A stretch of 5,767 nt of DNA from positions 1-5,767 of the forward strand of contig JACMLA010000258.1 in the NCBI GenBank assembly GCA_014379815.1, in the 5' to 3' direction. Position numbers and translations under genes: made by a program. Below, in pieces: positions 1 to 5,334 of this stretch; within the stretch, counting starts at the first letter, position 1, and every line of letters starts with the position of its first letter. This DNA is from Bryobacteraceae bacterium (lineage in GTDB: Bacteria > Acidobacteriota > Terriglobia > Bryobacterales > Bryobacteraceae). Below the pieces are notes generated by a model, which saw only the letters and a list, made by a program, of their open reading frames with translations, did not search any database and was not told where the DNA came from.

Positions 1-1206
1 ACCGGCAATAACCAGCCGGATCTTGGGACGACTTTCGCTTTGGCCACTTCTTTCTTTGGCCGCAATCAGGTTCAATTTACAGGGAATGTCGGCTACGGTC
101 TCGGGTCGGATGTGCCTGCGGCTGGTTTCCGAACCAGCTTCAGCCGCGGCGAAGCAGGGCCTGAATTCAAGCTGACCGTTCAGCAGATTGGGTTACCGGC
201 CCGTGGGATTGCCGTTAGCCGATCCAACGCGCCTCCGTTGCGCACGATGTCGCTGACTATGATCGAACGCGTGGATCTGGCCGAAGGTCTGCAACTGGAC
301 TACGGCGCTTCGCTGGACTCGGTCACTTATCTGGACAGACTGAACTACATCAGTCCGTTTGCCCGTTTAACGGCACACATCGGCCCGGGCACCCTCGATC
401 TTGGGTACAGCTCGGGTGCACCTCCTGTGGACTTGTTAAATGCGAGAGGCCTTGATGGTTCGCTGCAAGGTGATGTCGCCGCTCTGACGCTTCTGCCGAG
501 AGTTTCGCTCAGGGATGGGCAAGCGCTGGTACAGAGATCGGAAAACATGGAGATCGGATACAGACTCGAAGGTGGCAGCCGTTCTTACAGTGTTGGTGCC
601 TATCATGAGTTTGTTCGCAACGGTGCTCTGACGATGAGCACACCGGATGAGTCGTTCTTTGGTTCTCTGGACCTTTTGCCGGAGCTCTCGTCCAGAAGTT
701 CGGTTTTCAACATCGGCAACTACACCAGAACCGGGTATACCGCGTCAGTTACGCAGGCTCTGGGCGAGGACTTCAGCGTCACAATTGCAGCCGGACGTGG
801 CGGAGTCTTAACGACACGGTCTCAAAATCTGCTGACTAATGATCTTGACGAGTTGAGAAGCACCATTACCCGTGCGCAGCGACAGTGGGCTCGCGGGATC
901 GTTACTGCAACCGTTCCCGTTGCCGGGACCCGCGTAGTCGCCAGCTATGAGTGGAGCGATGCACGGGCTCTCACCCCCGGTCATGTCTACCTGACGCAGA
1001 AGATCTATCCTGAGACCGGCTTAAATTTCAGAGTACGCCAGCCTCTTCCTGGGTGGGGCGGCCTGCCCGGGCGTCTGGAAGCCACTGCCGAACTCCGCAA
1101 CATGCTGGCCCAGGGTTATCTGCCCGTATCTACTGCTGACGGCAAGCGCCTGATCCTATCCAGCTATCCACGGGCTATCCGCGGCGGCCTCGCCTTCATT
1201 TTCTAG
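1..1206 (+). CDS. Probable outer-membrane beta-barrel protein, C-terminal part (5' end outside window)
   Basis: The reading frame is open from base 1 to the TAG at 1204-1206, giving 401 codons with no start that needs to be internal, so this is most likely the 3' part of a longer gene. The TTG at 40 has no convincing ribosome binding site and lies mid-frame, so I do not take it as the start. The visible protein has many short stretches of alternating polar and hydrophobic or aromatic residues separated by Gly, Asn, Asp and Ser turns. There is no long hydrophobic helix and no cysteine that I could see. It ends in GGLAFIF followed by the stop. A terminal Phe closing an amphipathic strand is the classical signal recognised by the BAM machinery, so an outer-membrane barrel is the best reading. 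I see no TonB box, plug or enzyme motif in this part. A TonB-dependent-receptor-like barrel or another large surface protein is possible. Cargo and family are unknown. Confidence 0.55.
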   Translation, partial: TGNNQPDLGTTFALATSFFGRNQVQFTGNVGYGLGSDVPAAGFRTSFSRGEAGPEFKLTVQQIGLPARGIAVSRSNAPPLRTMSLTMIERVDLAEGLQLDYGASLDSVTYLDRLNYISPFARLTAHIGPGTLDLGYSSGAPPVDLLNARGLDGSLQGDVAALTLLPRVSLRDGQALVQRSENMEIGYRLEGGSRSYSVGAYHEFVRNGALTMSTPDESFFGSLDLLPELSSRSSVFNIGNYTRTGYTASVTQALGEDFSVTIAAGRGGVLTTRSQNLLTNDLDELRSTITRAQRQWARGIVTATVPVAGTRVVASYEWSDARALTPGHVYLTQKIYPETGLNFRVRQPLPGWGGLPGRLEATAELRNMLAQGYLPVSTADGKRLILSSYPRAIRGGLAFIF

Positions 1207-1309
1207 CGTTTTCCGACTCTCCAGAATAGCGTTGCCGAGTTTCTTGCGTCTTTATTTCGATTGTTTACAACAAATTCAAGAAAATTCGACCAAAAGCGGT
1301 ACGGGTGCC

Positions 1310-1318
1310 TGGTATAGT
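1310..1318 (+). promoter_or_regulatory. Candidate extended -10 promoter
   Basis: The nonamer TGGTATAGT fits the extended -10 form (TGn followed by a TATAAT-like hexamer with five of six matches). No good -35 hexamer lies 16-18 nt upstream. The preceding 1245-1297 stretch is AT-rich with spaced A-tracts and could act as an UP-like element. The predicted first transcribed base is about G1325, just before a perfect hairpin. No plus-strand gene starts until 2910, so if real it would serve a non-coding RNA. Confidence 0.35.
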
Positions 1319-1328
1319 CGTCCTGTCG

Positions 1329-1344
1329 CAGCGAGTTGTCGCTG
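1329..1344. repeat. Perfect inverted repeat (hairpin)
   Basis: CAGCGA (1329-1334) and TCGCTG (1339-1344) are exact reverse complements around a four-base GTTG loop. It lies about 120 nt after the barrel gene's stop codon. No T-run follows directly on the plus strand, so it is not a standard intrinsic terminator for that gene. It could be the 5' stem-loop of the proposed small RNA. Confidence 0.5.
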
Positions 1345-1364
1345 ATCCGCTATTCTTTGCCGTA

Positions 1365-1474
1365 ATCTGCCCGTAAACTGCCTGCAACTGCCCGAATCCC
1401 TCAGGCTCGCCTTTCCTAGCGAGTCATCTGCCCGTAATCTGCCATCTCGCGACGACATATTCCCGAACTGCCCG
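1365..1474. repeat. Array of short CTGCC / CTGCCCG repeats
   Basis: CTGCC starts at 1367, 1378, 1388, 1428, 1439 and 1468. The copies at 1367, 1388, 1428 and 1468 extend to CTGCCCG. Two 18-nt blocks, 1365-1382 and 1426-1443, are identical except for one base (ATCTGCCCGTAA, then A or T, then CTGCC). Start-to-start distances are 11, 10, 40, 11 and 29, close to multiples of a helical turn. This could be a protein-binding array or the remains of a local tandem duplication. Confidence 0.55.
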
Positions 1475-1498
1475 GGGTAGTGCCAAGGCACACCCCGG
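1472..1498 (-). terminator. Strong GC-rich hairpin after glucarate dehydratase; possible terminator
   Basis: CCGGGGT (1472-1478) pairs perfectly with ACCCCGG (1492-1498). An inner TGC/GCA stem (1481-1483 with 1488-1490) continues the helix across a small asymmetric bulge and closes a CAAG loop. It begins 11 nt beyond the dehydratase stop codon on the minus strand, which is the normal place for a transcript 3' end. No U-run follows on the minus strand, so it may be a non-canonical terminator or an end-protecting stem. On the plus strand it is followed by a pyrimidine-rich stretch and could equally end a plus-strand RNA. Confidence 0.45.
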
Positions 1499-1509
1499 CT
1501 CTTCCGGTC

Positions 1510-2838
1510 TTACCAGCGCGGAAGGACACGCTTCCAGTTGGGATCCACATGTTGCCGCATCTCCGCTTCATCGTCTCGTTTCCGAAACGGAAGGTTTGCG
1601 TACAGCTTCCCCAGTCTTTCCAGCTGATCGTAGTCAAGATCCACGCCGAGACCTGGTTTGTCAGGAATCTCTACCGAGCCATCGCGAAACTTAACCCGGC
1701 CTCCCACGATTACCTCATCGCGTTCGGTTTGCCACGGGTAGTGTGTATCGCACGCGAACAGGATGTGGGGCGCCGCCGCCGCTGCGTGGGCCATCGTCAT
1801 CATGCTGACTCCGAGGTGATTGTTGGAGTGCATGGAAACCCCGAGGCGCAGGGTTTCGCAAAGATCAGACAACCGGCGCAGAGCCCGGATACCTCCCCAG
1901 TAATGCGGATCGGACAGCACGACCTGGACGGCGTCCATTCGCTTTGCTTCGACTACATGGTCGAAACATGTGACGGCTACGTTGCTCCCCATCTCCATCT
2001 CAATCCCTTCCTCGCGCAACTTCCGGCGCACCTCGGCCATTCCCGCCAGTTCCGCGCACGGGTCTTCGAGGTATCCCCCATCTGCCAGCTCGTCTTTCAG
2101 AGACCGTCCCACATGACACGAGGTCTCAACAGACCAGGCGCAATTCGGGTCGATTCGCAGGGGATACTGGGTTCCGAATTCCTCCCGAAGAAGGCGGATG
2201 GTTTCGATCTCAAGGTCGGGATCCAGAACACCGCCCTTCAATTTGATCTCGCGAAAACCATACTTGCTCAGGAACTCACGGCACTGTCGAACGATGGATT
2301 GGGGATCGAGGCACTCGCCGTACTCGTCGTCACGCAGGTCATCGCCAAGACCTCCGCCGCCTCCGTGTTTGTAGAAGAGGTAGGCCGAAAACGGAACAGC
2401 ATCGCGTACGCGCCCTCCAATCACGTCGCAGACTGGCTTCCCGACGGCCTTACCGAGGATGTCGAGACAAGCGACTTCGTACGCAGCGTAGGTGCGGGCC
2501 TGCGCGTCCAGAGGATTCTCCCCCGGTACCAGCCATGTCTGTGTCCGACCACCGGCCACCTGTGCCGGCTCCGAAGTATTCTGCTCCGCATTTGCGGTCA
2601 GGTCACGCCACAGCTCCGCCAGCCGAAACGGGTCCATTCCGAGCACGCGGGACTTGGCAGCTTCCAGCGCCGCTAAGGGTCTGTCTCCGCCATAAGTCTC
2701 ACTGATTCCGGTGATGCCATCGGTTGTCTTAACCTCTACGATTGTTCGCAGCGCATACGGTGCGTGCCGGCCGTAGGAGCTGCGCAGCGGCGCGTCTGCA
2801 ATCGCGATGGGATGCAGACGAACTTCGGAAATGAGCAT
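1510..2838 (-). CDS. gudD: Glucarate dehydratase (enolase superfamily)
   Basis: This 442-residue protein closely matches the length of known glucarate dehydratases (about 446). The family dehydrates D-glucarate (and L-idarate) to 5-keto-4-deoxy-glucarate in the cytosol with Mg2+. The N-terminal capping domain covers about residues 1-135 and the barrel follows. Visible active-site residues: H25 in GRHAPY; T101; Y153 and F155 in SAYLFY; the base motif K199-L-K201; metal ligands D230 in RIDPN, the acidic cluster LEDPCAE (E258/E263) and N286; the D310-H337 dyad in SDPHYW and MHSNNH; H366 in DTHYPW; and R421 in the KRDD motif near the C terminus. The family's KPGLGV segment is at 394-399. The acidic loop is one residue shorter than the EDPCGAE form I recall from E. 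coli. The ATG at 2838 has only a weak GAG as a ribosome site, and a TAAAAT box six bases upstream suggests a leaderless message. No other glucarate-pathway gene is adjacent, so substrate is inferred from residues alone. Confidence 0.92.
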   Translation of the reverse strand: MLISEVRLHPIAIADAPLRSSYGRHAPYALRTIVEVKTTDGITGISETYGGDRPLAALEAAKSRVLGMDPFRLAELWRDLTANAEQNTSEPAQVAGGRTQTWLVPGENPLDAQARTYAAYEVACLDILGKAVGKPVCDVIGGRVRDAVPFSAYLFYKHGGGGGLGDDLRDDEYGECLDPQSIVRQCREFLSKYGFREIKLKGGVLDPDLEIETIRLLREEFGTQYPLRIDPNCAWSVETSCHVGRSLKDELADGGYLEDPCAELAGMAEVRRKLREEGIEMEMGSNVAVTCFDHVVEAKRMDAVQVVLSDPHYWGGIRALRRLSDLCETLRLGVSMHSNNHLGVSMMTMAHAAAAAPHILFACDTHYPWQTERDEVIVGGRVKFRDGSVEIPDKPGLGVDLDYDQLERLGKLYANLPFRKRDDEAEMRQHVDPNWKRVLPRW

Positions 2839-2909
2839 GGCTCGATTTTAACGGCAGGAACGATCGCATTCCAGGTAACGTCAGTGCATGCAGGGACTAT
2901 CCTGAATTG
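2839..2909. promoter_or_regulatory. Divergent promoter region between glucarate dehydratase and peptidase operon
   Basis: These 71 bp must contain the start signals of both flanking genes. On the minus strand TAAAAT (2850 down to 2845) is a five-of-six match to a -10 box, with a weak TGGAAT at -35 (17-nt spacer, 2873 down to 2868). The predicted start is the A of the dehydratase ATG at 2838. On the plus strand TATCCT (2898-2903) is a weaker four-of-six match placing the start at the A of the ATG at 2910, with no evident -35 box. Neither ATG has a well-placed strong Shine-Dalgarno site. I see no clear operator palindrome. Confidence 0.45.
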
Positions 2910-4157
2910 ATGCGGACTCTCACTGGCTTTCTTGCGATTTCATTGTGGGTGGTCGCGCAAACCCCAGCCGCTACGATCACTAAGAATTCGCTTAGCGCTG
3001 GCGAGATCGACGAAGCAATCGCTCAGCTATCCAAAATCACAGGACTGGAGCCCCTCAAAAAAGTTCAGGCGGACACGATCACACGCGCCGGAGTGCGCAA
3101 GTTTCTAGAAGAAAAGATCCGAGAAGAAATAAAACCTGAAGAGATTCGCATCGAGGAACTTGCTCTTAAGCGGTTCGGATTGTTGCCCGCTGAGTTCGAT
3201 CTCAAGAGTGCCACAGTCGACCTGATTACCGAGCAGGCTGCAGCCTTTTACGATTTTCGAACCAAGAAGCTGTATTTGCTGGATGGTGACGAGGTCAAGC
3301 TTCCGGGTACGGGAGAAGAGTTCGGCAAAGCGGCGCAAAAGATGATTGTCGTGCATGAACTTGCCCACGCGCTTGCCGACCAGCACTTCGATCTGGGGAA
3401 GTACATCCGCAGAAGCCGAAGCGGCGATTCGTCTACCGCGCGAATGGCGGTTACCGAAGGTCAGGCGACCTGGCTGATGATGGAGTCGATGCTGTCTGGC
3501 GTAGGACAGTCTATGAAAAGCATGCCGGGGATGATCGACACCATCGGGAACACGGCGGCTGATGCAATGGCGGGACAGTATCCCGTTCTCGCGAGCGCTC
3601 CCCTGTACCTTCGAACGTCACTCATTTTCCCGTACAGTCAGGGACTTCGTTTTCAGCAGGCGGTGACTCTCAAGCTGGGCAACGCGGGTTTCACGCAGGT
3701 CTTCAAGCAACCTCCGGTGAGCAGCCAGCAGATTCTGCATCCGGAAAAATACTTCGCGCGAGTCGAGCCAGTCAAGGTTGCCCTTCCAGATACACCGAAA
3801 CGCTGGAAGACGATAAACGAGTCAACTGTCGGGGAACTGGAGCACGCCGTTCTTCTGGAGCAATACCTTTCGAAGAAAGATGCCGATGAACTGGCACCTG
3901 CCTGGAAGGGTGGGGTGTTAGGTCTGGCAGAAGCCCGGGATTCCAAAGATGTTGCGATGACGTATGCATCAGAGTGGGAATCTCCAGAAATGGCCCGGCG
4001 ATTCTTTGAAGCCTATCGAGCGGTCCTAAAAGGTAAGTGGAAACGGTTTGAAGTCGCCCGGTCTGACAAAGACTCATTCAGCGGTACCGGCGACACGGGT
4101 GCGTTCTCGGTACAGTTGACAGGTACGCGCGTCACGTCCATGGAAGGATTTGAGTAG
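2910..4157 (+). CDS. Secreted HExxH metallopeptidase-like protein
   Basis: The protein has 415 residues. The N terminus (M-R-T, a hydrophobic stretch about 5-17, then AQTPAA) is a short Sec signal peptide with likely cleavage near residues 18-21, so it acts in the periplasm, envelope or outside. After a charged helical region (about 30-90) comes an AAFYDFRTKKLYLL segment (110-124), then HELAH (149-153) followed by ALADQHFDL. E183 in AVTEGQATW is a good candidate for the third zinc ligand, as in gluzincin-type peptidases. The HELAHALADQHF plus EGxA layout resembles uncharacterised bacterial putative metallopeptidases that I recall but cannot name with certainty. The C-terminal part (about 290-415) has a W-K-G-G segment at 332-335 and no motif I recognise. 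ATG at 2910 is preferred over the TTG directly before it at 2907. The next gene starts 25 bp after the stop, consistent with an operon. Substrate is unknown, and activity is inferred from the zinc-site residues only. Confidence 0.75.
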   Translation: MRTLTGFLAISLWVVAQTPAATITKNSLSAGEIDEAIAQLSKITGLEPLKKVQADTITRAGVRKFLEEKIREEIKPEEIRIEELALKRFGLLPAEFDLKSATVDLITEQAAAFYDFRTKKLYLLDGDEVKLPGTGEEFGKAAQKMIVVHELAHALADQHFDLGKYIRRSRSGDSSTARMAVTEGQATWLMMESMLSGVGQSMKSMPGMIDTIGNTAADAMAGQYPVLASAPLYLRTSLIFPYSQGLRFQQAVTLKLGNAGFTQVFKQPPVSSQQILHPEKYFARVEPVKVALPDTPKRWKTINESTVGELEHAVLLEQYLSKKDADELAPAWKGGVLGLAEARDSKDVAMTYASEWESPEMARRFFEAYRAVLKGKWKRFEVARSDKDSFSGTGDTGAFSVQLTGTRVTSMEGFE

Positions 4158-4166
4158 TAAACTTAA

Positions 4167-4175
4167 GAGGAAGGA
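4167..4175 (+). promoter_or_regulatory. Ribosome binding site fixing the TTG start at 4183
   Basis: GAGGAAGGA is purine-rich and ends seven bases before the TTG at 4183. It sits inside the longer frame that could begin at the TTG at 4150, so it argues for the downstream start. That start also places the signal peptide exactly at the N terminus. Confidence 0.7.
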
Positions 4176-4182
4176 ACCAGCT

Positions 4183-4743
4183 TTGAAGCACTTCGTTTTG
4201 GCTACACTCACGCTCGCATGCAGTTTCGTCGTGTCGGCTGCCCAGCTGCCGCGACCGGCAGGGGAGCTTACCTGGAAGTTACCCGATGGAAAACCGGCGA
4301 ACCTGAGTAGCTACAAGGGCAAAGTAGTAGTCATCGAAATTCTCTCGACCACCTGTCCTCATTGCCAGGATACAGCGGGAATGCTGGCGAAGATGCAGAC
4401 CGAGTTTGGTCCTAAGGGTTTGCAAGTGATTGGAGTGGCTGTGAACGACGATGCGAATGTACCCGATTTCGCCAGCCGGTTTGCAGTCAGGTTTCCGGTC
4501 GGTAAGGGTGACCGCGACGCAGCGCTCGGGTTTTTGCAGCAGTCTGTCATGCGATCTTTCTACTATCCCGGGCTTGTGTTCGTGGATCGGAACGGGATGA
4601 TTCAGGCTCAGCACTCCGGCAACGATGCTTTCGTGCAAAGCAACGAAGAGCTCAACATTCGCAACCAGATTGTGAAGATGATCGGTACTGCTACTCCGAC
4701 TACAACGAAAGCTTCGAATCCCGCAAAACGGAAGGCTTCCTGA
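4183..4743 (+). CDS. Exported TlpA/redoxin-type thiol-disulfide protein, CPHC active site
   Basis: The protein has 186 residues from a TTG start chosen for its ribosome site and signal peptide. Residues 1-20 (M-K-H, a hydrophobic core, then VVSAA) form a Sec signal with likely signal-peptidase-I cleavage after about A20. The rest is a thioredoxin fold of the TlpA/ResA/AhpC-TSA type. It has an LPDGKPANLSSYKGKVVV entry (33-50), active site STTC58-P-H-C61-Q, a later strand QVIGVAVNDD, and the cis-Pro P129 before LVFVDRNG. The family carries out thiol-disulfide exchange in the periplasm, for example reducing cytochrome c or protein disulfides. Here the usual Trp before the first Cys is Thr, and CPHC is the DsbA-type dipeptide, so a more oxidising role is possible. 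The tail after about 170 is Thr/Lys-rich and ends in KRKAS. It lies 25 bp after the peptidase gene and 2 bp before a paralogue. Confidence 0.85.
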   Translation: MKHFVLATLTLACSFVVSAAQLPRPAGELTWKLPDGKPANLSSYKGKVVVIEILSTTCPHCQDTAGMLAKMQTEFGPKGLQVIGVAVNDDANVPDFASRFAVRFPVGKGDRDAALGFLQQSVMRSFYYPGLVFVDRNGMIQAQHSGNDAFVQSNEELNIRNQIVKMIGTATPTTTKASNPAKRKAS

Positions 4744-4745
4744 AG

Positions 4746-5321
4746 ATGAAACTCGCAAGTGTAGTAGCCGGACTCGCGCTGGTACTTTCCCCCGTGTTCT
4801 CGGCGGAGATTCCGCGCAAAGCTCCGGAACTGGTGATCCCGCTAACGGACGGCAGCCAGAAGCTGTTGAGCTCGTACCGCGGGAAAGTCGTGGTGCTCGA
4901 GTTTGTGTTCACGACCTGTTCTCACTGTCAGCGCTCCTGCCAGGTTCTAAGCAACCTGCAGCGGGAGTACGGCTCCAAAGGTTTTCAACCGCTTGCGCTG
5001 GCCTGGAACGACATGGCCAAAATGCTTGTCCCAGACTTTGTGAGGGACTTCAACGTTACCTTCCCAGTTGGCTACACGGATCGCACGACGGTCAGCAACT
5101 TTCTGCAGATTCCGGCTGGCGAGAATATGCACGTTCCCCAGATCGTTTTCATCGATCGGAAAGGCATGATCAGGATGCAGAGCCTGCCCAGGAGCGACGC
5201 CAACACTGGTTCAGAAGCTAACGTCCGCGGCATGGTCGAAAAGCTGCTTGCAGAAAAGGCTGGATCTTCTGCTCCTGCGTCCGGCGCGAAATCGAGCGGC
5301 ACGAAGCAGAAAGCTTCCTAA
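4746..5321 (+). CDS. Exported TlpA/redoxin-type thiol-disulfide protein, CSHC active site (paralogue of preceding gene)
   Basis: The protein has 191 residues from ATG, two bases after the previous stop, with GGAAGG at 4730-4735 as ribosome site. Such spacing implies one message and probably coupled translation. The signal peptide is residues 1-20 (M-K-L, hydrophobic core, SPVFSA), cleaved near A20. The fold matches the upstream gene segment by segment: LSSYRGKVVV (41-50), active site FTTC58-S-H-C61-Q, the strand PLALAWND, cis-Pro P131 before QIVFIDRKG. The two Cys fall at exactly the same residue numbers as in the paralogue. It differs in having an extra cysteine C65, four residues after the CxxC, and a Ser/Ala/Lys-rich tail (about 172-191) ending in KQKAS. 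The expected role is periplasmic thiol-disulfide exchange, with direction and partner unknown. The CSHC centre and C65 suggest it is not redundant with its neighbour. The next gene is convergent, with its stop codon 6 nt away. Confidence 0.85.
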   Translation: MKLASVVAGLALVLSPVFSAEIPRKAPELVIPLTDGSQKLLSSYRGKVVVLEFVFTTCSHCQRSCQVLSNLQREYGSKGFQPLALAWNDMAKMLVPDFVRDFNVTFPVGYTDRTTVSNFLQIPAGENMHVPQIVFIDRKGMIRMQSLPRSDANTGSEANVRGMVEKLLAEKAGSSAPASGAKSSGTKQKAS

Positions 5322-5334
5322 CCTCGGTCAGGTT
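5320..5334. repeat. Weak inverted repeat overlapping two convergent stop codons
   Basis: AACCT (5320-5324) and AGGTT (5330-5334) are reverse complements around a CGGTC loop. The element overlaps the TAA of the redoxin gene (5319-5321) and the minus-strand TGA of the transporter gene (5328-5330). A five-pair stem without a U-run is too weak to call a terminator with confidence, but it is the only structure seen where both transcripts must end. Confidence 0.25.

Larger units (their letters stand above)
1325..1500 (+). ncRNA. Candidate small RNA (hypothetical)
   Basis: This is inferred only from the arrangement of signals. An extended -10 box predicts a start near 1325. The RNA would then form a 5' stem-loop (1329-1344, 6-bp stem CAGCGA/TCGCTG with a GTTG loop). 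It would continue through a mostly open, C-rich segment with repeated CUGCC(CG) motifs and end at the strong hairpin at 1472-1498, followed by a pyrimidine-rich run. Such C-rich single-stranded motifs could pair with G-rich ribosome binding sites, but no target is identified. I do not recognise a known RNA family. The exact ends are guesses, and the region may simply be an intergenic spacer. Confidence 0.22.
1207..1509. other. 303-bp non-coding region with AT-rich segment, promoter-like box, hairpins and short repeats
   Basis: No credible gene is seen here. The left part (about 1245-1297) is AT-rich with short A-tracts, unlike the flanking genes. An extended -10 box follows at 1310-1318, then a perfect hairpin at 1329-1344. 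Six CTGCC motifs lie between 1367 and 1472, and a strong GC-rich hairpin lies at 1472-1498 beside the stop codon of the minus-strand glucarate dehydratase. The barrel gene on the left and the dehydratase on the right converge on this region, so it should hold the 3' ends of both transcripts. A plus-strand promoter is therefore not needed for either gene and may drive a small RNA. Confidence 0.7.

Noticed and set aside
40..42. TTG as start of the barrel gene
   Set aside because: The frame is open to the window edge, and no ribosome binding site or signal peptide supports a start here.
1365..1474. CRISPR array
   Set aside because: Repeat units are only 5-18 nt, unevenly spaced and imperfect, with no spacers of regular length and no cas gene.
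1480..2676. 398-codon open frame on the plus strand, opposite glucarate dehydratase
   Set aside because: It lies almost wholly antisense to a gene with a complete active site, its translation has no recognisable domain or signal, and long antisense frames are common opposite GC-rich coding DNA.
2907..2909. TTG as start of the peptidase gene, adding one Met
   Set aside because: The adjacent ATG at 2910 is the stronger start codon. The AGGGA at 2892-2896 would suit the TTG spacing slightly better but is a poor Shine-Dalgarno site.
4150..4182. Upstream TTG at 4150 as start of the first redoxin, overlapping the peptidase stop
   Set aside because: It would bury the signal peptide behind a charged 11-residue extension, and the clear ribosome site at 4167-4175 points to the TTG at 4183.
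4210..4221. Possible lipoprotein signal (LTLAC) in the first redoxin
   Set aside because: The residue at -3 is Thr, not a lipobox Leu/Val/Ile, the hydrophobic core before the Cys is short, and a normal signal-peptidase-I site (VVSAA) follows.
4730..4740. Palindrome GGAAGGCTTCC over the second redoxin's ribosome site
   Set aside because: With only one central base it cannot form a useful RNA hairpin, and it is explained by the codons for the K-A-S ending plus the Shine-Dalgarno site.
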